DNA of 64,000 nucleotides from Pontibacter ruber (lineage in GTDB: Bacteria > Bacteroidota > Bacteroidia > Cytophagales > Hymenobacteraceae): contig NZ_JALPRR010000001.1 in the NCBI RefSeq assembly GCF_023630205.1, positions 372,001 through 436,000 on the forward strand. The letters run 5' to 3'. A program made the position numbers and the translations under genes. The notes below the pieces were generated by a model. That model was not told the DNA's origin, made no database searches, and saw nothing but the letters and a program-made list of their open reading frames with translations. Shown here one piece after another: positions 29,268 to 37,610 of this stretch. Each line of letters opens with the position of its first letter. The stretch's first letter is position 1.

Positions 29268-30584
29268 TTAGAAGATTATCTTGAACACATCGTTAAATAT
29301 AGCAAAAGCCATTAAGCCTAACAATAACACCATACCTACTTTCTGGGCATTTTCCAAAAAGTTATCAGAAGGTTTACGCCCGCTGATCATTTCATAAGTT
29401 AAAAATACAACGTGGCCACCATCCAGCGCCGGTATCGGCAGGAAGTTCATAAAGGCCAGCACCATCGACAGCATCGCTGTAATAGACCAGAATTTATACC
29501 AGCTAAAGGTATCGCCGAAGATCTGAGCAATACCAATCGGGCCGCTCAGCGATTTAGAAGCCGACACCTCGCCCCGGAAGATCTTGCCAAAGCCTTTCAG
29601 GTTTGCTGTGATCACGCCAAAAGCCTGCTCTGTTCCCAGCGGAATTGCCTCTCCGATGCTGTAGTCGCGGGTAGCGTACTGTAACAGAGGCTGTGGACGG
29701 AAACCGATGGTGCCTTCCGGCGTTACTTCTGCTTTCAGCTCAACAGGCTTGCCATCGCGTTCCACGTGCATGGCTACTGTTTTAGCGGCATTTGCCTGCA
29801 ATGCTTTCTGGAACTCATGGAAGAACTTAACCTCCTGTCCATTTACTGATGTAATAAGGTCGCCTGTTTTCAGGCCGGCTTCGGCAGCAGCGCTATTCGG
29901 CACCACTTCTCCTACCTTAAACGGCTCGCGCGGCTGCACAAAGAACATACGCTCCTTGTTGTCGGCCACTCGGTCCATCAGGTTAGCCGGCACTTTGATA
30001 TCCACACGCTCCCCGTTGCGCTCTACCGTATAGTAAGAGTCGCGGCCCAGCAGCATGTCCATGGAGTATACATCCTCGAACTTCTCCAGTTGCTTGCCAT
30101 TTACAGCCACCACTTTATCACCGGTCTGGAAGCCAATTTCCTGACCTATCTCGTTGGCCACTACGCCATACTTTGCTTCGCTGGCAGGCAGGTAGCTTTC
30201 GCCATAGTTATAGGTAAGCGCAATGTAGATCACAATACCCGTGATCACGTTCACAATGATACCGCCCATCATCACGATCAGGCGCTGCCAGGCTGGCTTG
30301 GCGCGGAACTCCCATGGCTTCGGCTCTTCCTTCAGCGCCTCTGTATCCATGGACTCATCCACCATACCGGAAATCTTCACGAAACCTCCCAGCGGAATAA
30401 GGCCCAGCATGTATTCAGTTTCGCCTATCTTTTTGCTGAAAAGCTTCGGCGGAAAACCGATCGCGTACTTCTCAACCCGCATCCCGAACCATTTCGCCGT
30501 CAGCATGTGGCCCAATTCATGCAAACCTACTAAAATCGTAAGGCCCAGAATGAGCTGGCCCACCATTACTACAATATCCATCAA
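29268..30584 (-). CDS. rseP: RseP-like site-2 zinc metalloprotease
   Basis: The 438-residue membrane protease cuts substrates within the bilayer, classically an anti-sigma factor. Zinc ligands are HELGH (22-26) and the distal LDGGH motif; two PDZ domains lie between them (around 120-290, including AAAEAGLKTGDLITSVNGQ). Four or so membrane helices flank them. It lies 73 bp downstream of dxr, the usual arrangement in many bacteria. No anti-sigma factor gene is seen nearby. Length and motifs are complete. Confidence 0.93.
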   Translation of the reverse strand: MMDIVVMVGQLILGLTILVGLHELGHMLTAKWFGMRVEKYAIGFPPKLFSKKIGETEYMLGLIPLGGFVKISGMVDESMDTEALKEEPKPWEFRAKPAWQRLIVMMGGIIVNVITGIVIYIALTYNYGESYLPASEAKYGVVANEIGQEIGFQTGDKVVAVNGKQLEKFEDVYSMDMLLGRDSYYTVERNGERVDIKVPANLMDRVADNKERMFFVQPREPFKVGEVVPNSAAAEAGLKTGDLITSVNGQEVKFFHEFQKALQANAAKTVAMHVERDGKPVELKAEVTPEGTIGFRPQPLLQYATRDYSIGEAIPLGTEQAFGVITANLKGFGKIFRGEVSASKSLSGPIGIAQIFGDTFSWYKFWSITAMLSMVLAFMNFLPIPALDGGHVVFLTYEMISGRKPSDNFLENAQKVGMVLLLGLMAFAIFNDVFKIIF

Positions 30585-30657
30585 AAAAATTTAATATTTT
30601 ATACTTTAAGGTTTGTCTGCTGCACAGGTTTTCCCTTGCAGCCTGTTCATGCTCACA

Positions 30658-31806
30658 TTACTTTACTAATTCCAATGCGCGTAACCGGGCTTCTCTATCT
30701 GTATCAACATAGTCGTTGTAAGAAGGATTCGCAATATACATAACTTTTGCCATACAGCTCTCAATGATGTCAGACATCTCCAGAAATCCGACCTCGTCTC
30801 GAAGAAACGCGCTGACAGCTACTTCGTTAGCTGCATTCAGAATGCACGGCATGTTGCCGCCTTGTTCCATGGCATTGTAAGCCAGTTGCAGGTTACGGAA
30901 TGTTTTCAGGTCGGGCTGCTCGAACGTTAGCTGCGGGTAATCCAGGAAATTAAAACGGGGAAAATCGGACTTCAGGCGCTGCGGGTAGCCCAGCGCGTAC
31001 TGTATCGGAAGTTTCATATCGGGCAGGCCAAGCTGCGCCTTAATAGAGCCATCCTCGAACTGCACCAACGAGTGGATGATAGACTGCGGATGCACCACCA
31101 CTTCGATCTGGTCATTACGCAGCCCAAACAGCCATTTCGCCTCGATCACTTCTAAGCCCTTGTTCATCAGGCTGGCTGAGTCGATGGTGATCTTGGCGCC
31201 CATGTCCCAGTTCGGGTGCTTGAGGGCCTGCGCCTTTGTTACCAGTCGCAGCTCTTCCGCTTTTCGTCCACGGAAAGGCCCGCCGGAAGCGGTAAGTATA
31301 ATCTTCTCGATCGGGTTGTGGAATTCGCCTGCCAGGCACTGGAAAATAGCGCTGTGCTCCGAATCAACCGGGTAAATGTTAACACCCTTTTCGCGGGCCA
31401 GTTCTGTGATCAGCTGTCCTGCCACCACCAGCGTTTCCTTATTGGCCAGCGCGATCTGCTTGCCTGCCTGTATGGCGCGGATGGTTGGCTGCAGACCGGC
31501 ATAGCCTACCATAGCGGTCAGCACCATGTCCACAGTGCTCATTTCCACCACCGAGTTCAGCGCATTGGCACCTGCGTATACTTTGATGTCCTCGTGCTGC
31601 AGCGCGTCGCGTACCTGCTCGTACAGATCTTCGCGGGCGATAACCACCACATTGGGCTTGAAAGCCAGCGCCTGGGCAATCAGCAGATCGGCGTTGCTGT
31701 GGGCGGTGATCACCTCCAGCTCAAAACTATCCGGGTTGGCTTTGATAACTTCCAGGGCTTGTGTGCCGATAGAGCCAGTTGAGCCAAGTATGGCAATTCT
31801 CTTCAT
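30658..31806 (-). CDS. dxr: 1-deoxy-D-xylulose 5-phosphate reductoisomerase
   Basis: The 382-residue enzyme turns 1-deoxyxylulose 5-phosphate into 2-C-methylerythritol 4-phosphate with NADPH, the committed step of the MEP isoprenoid route. The NADPH loop GSTGSIGTQALEV lies at the N-terminus, the metal and substrate motif VDSEHSAIFQCL in the middle, and TASGGPF with SASLMNKGLEVIEA further on. It precedes rseP on the same strand. The gene starts only 7 bp after the stop of a four-helix-bundle gene that appears to have been inserted upstream of it. Confidence 0.95.
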   Translation of the reverse strand: MKRIAILGSTGSIGTQALEVIKANPDSFELEVITAHSNADLLIAQALAFKPNVVVIAREDLYEQVRDALQHEDIKVYAGANALNSVVEMSTVDMVLTAMVGYAGLQPTIRAIQAGKQIALANKETLVVAGQLITELAREKGVNIYPVDSEHSAIFQCLAGEFHNPIEKIILTASGGPFRGRKAEELRLVTKAQALKHPNWDMGAKITIDSASLMNKGLEVIEAKWLFGLRNDQIEVVVHPQSIIHSLVQFEDGSIKAQLGLPDMKLPIQYALGYPQRLKSDFPRFNFLDYPQLTFEQPDLKTFRNLQLAYNAMEQGGNMPCILNAANEVAVSAFLRDEVGFLEMSDIIESCMAKVMYIANPSYNDYVDTDREARLRALELVK

Positions 31807-31812
31807 TGTGAG

Positions 31813-32199
31813 TTATGAATTACGAGTTCCTAGTTCCGAGTTAGTTTTGCTCTTCCCTTTACTCGTAAGTATGATACTATTTAAAATCTTTGTCAGCTCC
31901 TGACAATCTGCATGAATACTTTCGAAATACCTTGTTTCTATGTAACCGGTATCGTGCAAAAGCTTGAGCCAATATTCTGTTTCGCGAGCCTCTTTTCTGG
32001 CTATACTTAGTTTATGTATAAAATCTGCAGTTGACTGACCTCCGGTTGCTTCCTGAACATTAGCCCCGATAGAAGTTCCGCTTCGCAGCACCTGCTTTAG
32101 TAAAACAAACTCCTTTTTATCCGCAGACAAATGCTGGTACATTTTTATTATCCGAACAGCAAAGGCATAGGACTTCTCTCCTATAATGCTCTTACTCAT
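31813..32199 (-). CDS. Four-helix-bundle protein (23S rRNA IVP family), copy 1
   Basis: The 128-residue protein has the S23/IVP pattern: FAVRIIKMYQHL, LLKQVLRSGTSIGANVQEA, SKLSIARKEARETEYWLKLL-like stretch and a final helix. The family is found both inside 23S rRNA intervening sequences and as free-standing genes of unknown role; no rRNA is present here. The last ten residues (TNSELGTRNS) are encoded by an AACTCGGAACT-type repeat arm (31,822-31,843), whose inverted partner lies at 32,216-32,242 just upstream of the start. A relative is encoded at 60,076-60,450. The setting suggests an inserted cassette. Confidence 0.85.
   Translation of the reverse strand: MSKSIIGEKSYAFAVRIIKMYQHLSADKKEFVLLKQVLRSGTSIGANVQEATGGQSTADFIHKLSIARKEARETEYWLKLLHDTGYIETRYFESIHADCQELTKILNSIILTSKGKSKTNSELGTRNS
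31822..31843. repeat. Left arm of inverted repeat around the four-helix-bundle gene
   Basis: Its reverse complement reads TAACTCGGAACTAGGAACTC followed by GT. It matches the arm at 32,216-32,242 apart from a 7-nt extra segment there. It encodes the end of the four-helix-bundle protein. Confidence 0.8.
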
Positions 32200-32215
32200 G
32201 CTTATACTTCATATC

Positions 32216-32242
32216 AACTCGGAACTCGGAATTAGGAACTCG
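32216..32242. repeat. Right arm of inverted repeat around the four-helix-bundle gene
   Basis: AACTCGGAACTCGGAATTAG followed by GAACTCG; the inverted counterpart of 31,822-31,843. The stop codon and final residues (ASS) of the GH3 gene lie within this arm. Confidence 0.8.
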
Positions 32243-33731
32243 CCACTCTAAGCAATCCTTCAGCGAGCGACCTGTCGTTGCTCAGGCGGGGTACTTTGTT
32301 CTGACCTCCGAGCTTGCCCTGCGATTTCATGTAATTGCGGAATGTACCAAGTGGCAATGGCCTTATCTTCAAATCTGACAGGATGTTGCCTGTGATCAGA
32401 TCATCGTAGTAAGTGTTCAGCTTCTGCAGTTGTGCGTTCAGCTCTTTTTCGAAAGCGGACAGATCCTGTGGCGGACGGGAAAACTCCACAAGCCACTCAT
32501 GGTATGACTGCCCTTTGTCCTGGCTAACGTAGGGTGCCACTGTAAACTCTACCAGCTCCACTGAGATATACTTATCCATGGTGCGCTGCATGGCTGCCTC
32601 TACTTCTTCGGCAATCACGTGCTCGCCGAAAGCCGATATATAGTGCTTGATGCGGCCGCTCACGATCAGCTTGTAAGGCTTCACGGAAGTAAACTTCACC
32701 GTGTCACCAATGGAGTAGCTCCACAGACCAGCATTGCTGCTGATCACCAAAGCATAGTTCACATTCGGCTCTACCTGGCCGATGGTAAGGCGGGTAGGAT
32801 TCTCATTGAAATACTCCTCCACAGGTATAAACTCATAGAAGATACCTGAGTCCAGCAACAGCAAAAGTCCTTTATCCGTCTGTTGGTTCTGGTAAGCGAA
32901 AAAGCCTTCCGATGCCGGAAACAGCTCGATCGAATCTACCTGCTTGCCAATCGACTCGAACATCTTTTTACGATAGGGCTCAAAATTAACTCCACCATAC
33001 ACAAACAAAGAGAAGTTCGGGAAGATGTCCTTTATCTGCTTACCCGTTTGCCGCATCAGCTTATCGAAGTACATCTGCACCCAGGGCGGAATGCCCGAGA
33101 TCAGCGTCATATCCTGGTCGATGGTCTCTTCAATGATCTGGTCCAGCTTCGATTCCCAGTCTTCGATGCAGTTGGTCTGGTAGGTGGGCAGCTGGTTGGT
33201 GCGCAGGTAACCCGGCACGTGGTGGTTGGCTATACCCGACAAGCGTCCGGTCTTGATACCTCCTACCTCTTCCAGCTCCGGGCTTCCGGACAGAAAGATC
33301 ATTTTGCCATCCAGGAACTTCGATCTTCCGGTTTCATACACATAAGCCAACAAGGCATCGCGGGCTCCGTTTATATGGTTCGAGATAGAATCGCGGGTGA
33401 TGGGTATGTACTTGGTACCGGAGGTAGTGCCGGACGTTTTAGCCAGGTAAAGTGGTTTGCCTGGCCACATGACATCCCGCTCTCCTGCTTTGATAAAATT
33501 AAAGTAGGTACTCAGGCCTTCGTAATCACGCACGGGCACAGCCTTCACGAAATCGGCATGCGTTCTGATGCTGGCAAAGCGGTGGTCGCGCCCGAATGCG
33601 GTTTGCTGGGCTTTTTGTAAAATATTCTGAAACACAGCCTCTTGCGCCTCCACTGGGTTTTCGATCCAGCGTTGGTGCTTTTTATGTATATAAGCGGCAA
33701 ATGGCTTGCTTAACAATGCTTTTACACCCAT
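32232..33731 (-). CDS. GH3-family acyl-amido synthetase
   Basis: The 499-residue protein belongs to the GH3 family, ATP-dependent enzymes of the adenylate-forming superfamily best known in plants, where they join amino acids to auxin or jasmonate. Characteristic segments are YLAKTSGTTSGTKYIPITRDS (ATP loop, about 108-128), LFVYGGVNFEPYRKK, ELFPASEGFFAYQ and YALVISSNAGLWSYSIGDTVKFTS, followed by a C-terminal lid domain with HVIAEEVEAAM. The bacterial substrates are unknown. Its last residues come from a repeat arm beside the four-helix-bundle gene, so the natural C-terminus may have been altered. Confidence 0.9.
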   Translation of the reverse strand: MGVKALLSKPFAAYIHKKHQRWIENPVEAQEAVFQNILQKAQQTAFGRDHRFASIRTHADFVKAVPVRDYEGLSTYFNFIKAGERDVMWPGKPLYLAKTSGTTSGTKYIPITRDSISNHINGARDALLAYVYETGRSKFLDGKMIFLSGSPELEEVGGIKTGRLSGIANHHVPGYLRTNQLPTYQTNCIEDWESKLDQIIEETIDQDMTLISGIPPWVQMYFDKLMRQTGKQIKDIFPNFSLFVYGGVNFEPYRKKMFESIGKQVDSIELFPASEGFFAYQNQQTDKGLLLLLDSGIFYEFIPVEEYFNENPTRLTIGQVEPNVNYALVISSNAGLWSYSIGDTVKFTSVKPYKLIVSGRIKHYISAFGEHVIAEEVEAAMQRTMDKYISVELVEFTVAPYVSQDKGQSYHEWLVEFSRPPQDLSAFEKELNAQLQKLNTYYDDLITGNILSDLKIRPLPLGTFRNYMKSQGKLGGQNKVPRLSNDRSLAEGLLRVASS

Positions 33732-33875
33732 GTATAAAGAATTTGTGGCAGGTAAAGATAGAATATAAACCCGTAATTTCGGCTGATCTGGCCATTAACA
33801 CTGGTAAAATTTGCTATTTGAGTTAACCATTTCGTATAAATTAAGTTTTAAAAGCACACATAAACGATAAAAGCT

Positions 33876-34310
33876 ATGAAACAACACAAAGCAAAAGCCC
33901 AATGGAAAGGCGGCCTCAAAGAGGGTAGCGGTGAATTTGAAACCGGCCGTGGCAACGTTAAAACCGGTTACTCGTTTGCCTCCCGATTTGGCGATGACAC
34001 CAGGGCCACCTCGCCGGAAGAACTGATCGGGGCAGCGCATTCAGGATGCTTCTCTATGTTCCTAAGCGCCTTGCTGGAAAAAGCTAATTATACGCCTGAA
34101 TCTATCAACACTTCTGCCAACGTAACGCTTGGGGAAAAAGACGGAGCAGCCCATATCATGAAAATAGAGCTGACCACAGAAGTAAGAGCTTCAGGCATTC
34201 AGAACGAGGAATTTCAGAAGCTGGTGCAGGATGCAAAAGCCGGCTGCCCGGTATCGAAAGCGCTTGCAGCTGTACCGGAAATTACGGTAAATGCTACTTT
34301 AGTACAATAA
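33876..34310 (+). CDS. OsmC/Ohr-family peroxidase-like protein
   Basis: The 144-residue protein is an OsmC-type thiol protein that in this family reduces organic hydroperoxides. The two catalytic cysteines are C58 in GAAHSGCFSM and C124 in AKAGCPVSKAL, and the N-terminal AQWKGGLKEGSGEFETGRG is typical of OsmC rather than Ohr. It acts in the cytoplasm. It is divergent from the GH3 gene and followed 61 bp later by a membrane-protein gene on the same strand. Confidence 0.92.
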   Translation: MKQHKAKAQWKGGLKEGSGEFETGRGNVKTGYSFASRFGDDTRATSPEELIGAAHSGCFSMFLSALLEKANYTPESINTSANVTLGEKDGAAHIMKIELTTEVRASGIQNEEFQKLVQDAKAGCPVSKALAAVPEITVNATLVQ

Positions 34311-34371
34311 AATAGCTATATTGCAGGAATGGCATTTTTTGGCCGCTATCTTTTAACTTTATTTTAGAACT

Positions 34372-34878
34372 ATGGCAGCGACCGGTAGTAGCGCAAGATC
34401 TTCGCTATTAGTACAGCTTAGTCCTTCGCGCAGCGCAAAAATTTCATTTACAGTACAGCTTATACTTACCTTGTTCTGGCTGGCCTGGGCTGTTATGTTG
34501 CTCACTACAGAAAACAGTGCCGACGGACAGAACTATCTGTATTACATTTTCTTCGGGTTGGCTTTGTTCTTCCTGGCTTATGTTGTGCTGCAAAATACGT
34601 CTGTGTTTGGCGTGCAGTCTTACATCGAGGTAACCCCGCAGTACATCGTACACAAGCAGGGCGTTTTCCGCACCAAGAACATCACCGCCATACCTGACGT
34701 GGAGACCGTACACATTTCGCCTCTGGCACTGCGCATTACCGAACGTTCCGGAAACAAAATATACTTAGACCTGAAGCAGGTGCGTAAGCGGCGTGACCTG
34801 GAGAAGATCAAAAACAAGATTCGTGAAATGGCTCCGGTGTATGGCTTCCAGGTTACGGAAGCTCCTGCAAACAGGTAG
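34372..34878 (+). CDS. Membrane protein with bacterial PH-like domain
   Basis: The 168-residue protein has two hydrophobic helices (about 25-43 and 56-75) followed by a beta-rich region (about 85-155: YIEVTPQYIVHKQGVFRTKNITAIPDVETVHI), which resembles the bacterial PH (DUF304/bPH2) domain found after membrane hairpins. The role of such proteins is unknown. The gene is followed by a 62-bp perfect palindrome and then by the convergent dnaA gene. Confidence 0.72.
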   Translation: MAATGSSARSSLLVQLSPSRSAKISFTVQLILTLFWLAWAVMLLTTENSADGQNYLYYIFFGLALFFLAYVVLQNTSVFGVQSYIEVTPQYIVHKQGVFRTKNITAIPDVETVHISPLALRITERSGNKIYLDLKQVRKRRDLEKIKNKIREMAPVYGFQVTEAPANR

Positions 34879-34887
34879 TGAGCTATT

Positions 34888-34949
34888 CCACCTATAAAAC
34901 TAGGAGCGCCATACTTAGCTAAGTATGGCGCTCCTAGTTTTATAGGTGG
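34888..34949. terminator. Perfect 62-bp palindrome, probable bidirectional terminator
   Basis: Positions 34,888-34,918 (starting CCACCTATAAAACTAGGAGC) are exactly complementary to 34,919-34,949 with no spacer, giving a 31-bp perfect stem. It lies 10 nt after the stop of the PH-like gene. The centre reads ATACTTAGCTAAGTAT, so two copies of the over-represented heptamer core meet at the symmetry axis. Confidence 0.85.
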
Positions 34950-35072
34950 GTTATACTTTCCGCCGTTGTTGCTTGTTCACACTTTAGCGGCCGCTGTGCT
35001 TGCTAGTGAAAACACACAGCAAGGGCAGCGGAGTTGGCTTAAGGCAGACCAAAATCTATACTTACTGCCTCC

Positions 35073-35114
35073 AAACAAAGAGGCCATACTTAGCAAAGTA
35101 TGGCCTCTTTGTTT
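35073..35114. terminator. Terminator hairpin downstream of dnaA
   Basis: Perfect 19-bp arms (AAACAAAGAGGCCATACTT and complement) with a 4-nt loop lie 17 nt past the dnaA stop. As in the palindrome at 34,888, ATACTT/AAGTAT flanks the loop. Its outer ends are A-rich and T-rich, so it could work in both directions. Confidence 0.85.
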
Positions 35115-35130
35115 TTATACTTTATACTTG

Positions 35131-36567
35131 TTAACCCGCCTTGGACTTAAACTTCTTCTGAAGCTCCTGAATGCTGGCCTTGAATTTCTTATCGGTATCG
35201 ATCATATCCGAAACCGTTTGCACCGAGTGGATTACCGTACTGTGGTCGCGGCCACCAAAGTGGTAACCGATGGACTTAAGTGAGTGGCTCGTAAACTCCT
35301 TGGCAAAGTACATCGCTACCTGACGCGCAGTCACGATCTCTTTTTTACGGGTTTTGGCTTTCAACGAATCCAGGCTCACCTGGAAATACTCGGCCACTGT
35401 TTTCTGAATGAAGTCCAGGTTTACCTCTGTCTCCACATCCTCGATGATGTGCTTCAGCGCCTGCTTGGCCAGTTCCAGGTCCACTTCCTTACGGTTCAGC
35501 GACGACTGCGCGATTAGCGAGATCAGCACGCCTTCCAGCTCACGCACGTTGGTATCCACGCTGTAAGCCAAGTACTCCACCACGTTGTCCGGAATGTCGA
35601 TACCATCGCTCTGCATCTTCTTCTGAATGATGGCCATACGTGTTTCAAAATCCGGGCTTTGCAGGTCGGCGGTAAGGCCCCACTTAAAGCGGGACAATAG
35701 TCGCTCTTCCAGGCCTTTCAGATCGCGCGGCGGACAGTCGGAGGTCATCACGATCTGCTTGCCGGACTGATGCAGGTGGTTAAAAATGTGGAAGAACATT
35801 TCCTGCGTCTTCTCTTTTCCGCTCAGGAACTGCACGTCGTCGATGATCAGGATATCTACCAACAGGTAGAAGTTGGCGAAATCCTGCACGTTATTCGTCT
35901 TCAGGGATTCGATGAACTGGTTCACGAACTTCTCCGACGACACATACAATACAAATTTCTCAGGGTTGCTGTTTTTGATGTGGTTGCCAATGGCCTGCAC
36001 CAGGTGCGTTTTGCCAAGTCCCACACCGCCATACACCATCAGCGGGTTAAAGGAAGTCGTGCCCGGTTTGTTGGCCACAGCATAACCTGCCGAGCGCGCT
36101 AAACGGTTACAGTCTCCTTCGATGTAGTTTTCAAAGGTATAAGTCGGATTGAGCTGCGAGTTCAGAAAGTTACGGTCGATGGTCTTCGACTCGAACGGAC
36201 TCTTGATAAAGCTTTGCTCCGGTTTATAAGAATTAACGACAGCTGCCGGTATCTTCTTGGTAGGAATATTAACCGTCTGAGGTTTGTTTACCTCGTTGCC
36301 ACGGTCAACGATAATAGAATATTCTAACCTGCCTTCACTACCCAACTCCTGGTATATGACCTTTTTTAACAGGCCTACATAGTGCTCTTCCAGCCATTCG
36401 TAGAAGAATTGGCTGGGCACTTGTATGGTCAGAACACCGTCGCGCAGGGATATAGGTTTTATCGGCTGAAACCAGGTTTTAAAACTTTGCTCACCAATAT
36501 TTTCCTTAATTACCTGTAAACAGTTATTCCATACAGTAGAACAGTCTTTAATCATCCAGTTTTCCAA
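35131..36567 (-). CDS. dnaA: Chromosomal replication initiator DnaA
   Basis: The 478-residue protein has the DnaA layout: N-terminal domain I (WNNCLQVIKENIGEQSFKTWF), a short linker, the AAA+ domain with Walker A GGVGLGKTHLVQAIGN near residue 183 and Walker B LIIDDVQFL, and the C-terminal DNA-binding domain with GYHFGGRDHSTVIHSV. It binds DnaA boxes and opens oriC. No dnaN, recF or gyrB follows, as is usual in Bacteroidota. Two box-like sites and AT-rich DNA lie just upstream, which could be an autoregulatory site or part of an origin. Confidence 0.96.
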   Translation of the reverse strand: MENWMIKDCSTVWNNCLQVIKENIGEQSFKTWFQPIKPISLRDGVLTIQVPSQFFYEWLEEHYVGLLKKVIYQELGSEGRLEYSIIVDRGNEVNKPQTVNIPTKKIPAAVVNSYKPEQSFIKSPFESKTIDRNFLNSQLNPTYTFENYIEGDCNRLARSAGYAVANKPGTTSFNPLMVYGGVGLGKTHLVQAIGNHIKNSNPEKFVLYVSSEKFVNQFIESLKTNNVQDFANFYLLVDILIIDDVQFLSGKEKTQEMFFHIFNHLHQSGKQIVMTSDCPPRDLKGLEERLLSRFKWGLTADLQSPDFETRMAIIQKKMQSDGIDIPDNVVEYLAYSVDTNVRELEGVLISLIAQSSLNRKEVDLELAKQALKHIIEDVETEVNLDFIQKTVAEYFQVSLDSLKAKTRKKEIVTARQVAMYFAKEFTSHSLKSIGYHFGGRDHSTVIHSVQTVSDMIDTDKKFKASIQELQKKFKSKAG

Positions 36568-36658
36568 AACTCACTAGATTCGTTTTGTGTTAAACAAACC
36601 TCTCCTTAATTGGCAGGGGGTCACAAATTTGCTTAATTATTTCTAAACAAAAAATTAT

Positions 36659-36690
36659 TTATTCACGAAGTTAATACAGGGTTATCCACA
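36659..36690. promoter_or_regulatory. Two DnaA-box-like sites beside an AT-rich tract
   Basis: TTATTCACG at 36,659-36,667 has one mismatch to TTATNCACA, and TTATCCACA at 36,682-36,690 is an exact match. They lie 92-123 nt upstream of dnaA, next to an AT-rich stretch at 36,620-36,665, and overlap the end of the phosphoesterase gene. Possible roles are dnaA autoregulation or an origin element. Confidence 0.5.
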
Positions 36691-37598
36691 GGCAGAATGG
36701 CCGTTTTAACATTGGCTTTTTCCTTGGTGCGTCGGTCAAACGTAAAGTCGATTCGTCCTAAAAAAATGCCCGACCAGCCTACCTGGTTGATCATGGTATC
36801 AAGCCCGGTAGCAGCATGGCGCACCACTTCCGGCTGGTCCAGGAAAGTATGGGTATGGCCGCCCAGGATCAGGTCGATGCCGCTTACCTGTTGCGCCAGT
36901 TTACGGTCGTCTATTTTCTGGTCTTCGTAGCTATAGCCCAGGTGTGAGAGGCAGATCACGAGGTGGCACTTCTGGTTCTGGCGCAATTCCTGCACCATCT
37001 CTTCTGCCACCTTTACCGGGTCCAGGTACACAGTTTCACCGTAGTTGTTTTTGCTCACCAGCCCTTCCAGCTCGATGCCCAGTCCAAACACCCCGATGCG
37101 CACGCCTTCTTTCTCAAAAATCTTGTAAGGCTGAAAACGATCTTTCAGGAGGGTGTTGGAGAAGTTATAGTTGGCCGACAGGAATGGGAAACCGGCATGC
37201 GGCAGCATTTTCTCCAGCCCCTTCAGCCCGTTATCAAAGTCGTGGTTACCGAGGGTTGCCGCATCATACTTCATCTGGGTCATGAGTTTATACTCTAATT
37301 CGCCGCCAAAGAAGTTGAAGTAGGGCGTGCCCTGCCAGATGTCGCCGCAATCGAGCAGCAGCACGTTGGGCTCCTGCTTACGGATACTCTCGATCAGCGA
37401 TTTACGGCGGGCCATGCCGCCCATACCGCCATACTTGCGCCCGTCGTCCGGAAATGGGTCGATGCGCGAGTGCTGGTCGTTGGTGTGCAGGATGGTTAAT
37501 TTTATACTTCGGGCTGCTTCCGCAGAGAACGGGAAACCCAGCAGGCTGATACCCGCCGCTCCCACAGCCGATGTTTTGATAAAGTCTCTTCTCTTCAT
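36663..37598 (-). CDS. Tat-exported metallophosphoesterase, 5'-nucleotidase catalytic domain
   Basis: The 311-residue protein opens with a twin-arginine signal (MKRRDFIKTSAVGAAGISLLG), then the calcineurin-like metallophosphoesterase fold: LTILHTNDQHSRIDP, LLDCGDIWQGTP, LGNHDFDNGLKGL and LILGGHTHTF supply the two-metal site. This equals the N-terminal half of UshA-type 5'-nucleotidases, which dephosphorylate nucleotides in the periplasm. The substrate-binding C-terminal half is encoded by a separate gene 12 bp upstream, so both halves are likely made together. Confidence 0.92.
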   Translation of the reverse strand: MKRRDFIKTSAVGAAGISLLGFPFSAEAARSIKLTILHTNDQHSRIDPFPDDGRKYGGMGGMARRKSLIESIRKQEPNVLLLDCGDIWQGTPYFNFFGGELEYKLMTQMKYDAATLGNHDFDNGLKGLEKMLPHAGFPFLSANYNFSNTLLKDRFQPYKIFEKEGVRIGVFGLGIELEGLVSKNNYGETVYLDPVKVAEEMVQELRQNQKCHLVICLSHLGYSYEDQKIDDRKLAQQVSGIDLILGGHTHTFLDQPEVVRHAATGLDTMINQVGWSGIFLGRIDFTFDRRTKEKANVKTAILPVDNPVLTS

Positions 37599-37610
37599 GG
37601 TTGGCTATAC

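Noticed and set aside
31813-32199. Four-helix-bundle gene as an antitoxin or as an rRNA insertion
   Set aside because: No toxin-like partner gene and no rRNA sequence is adjacent; the protein pattern fits a free-standing IVP-family gene.
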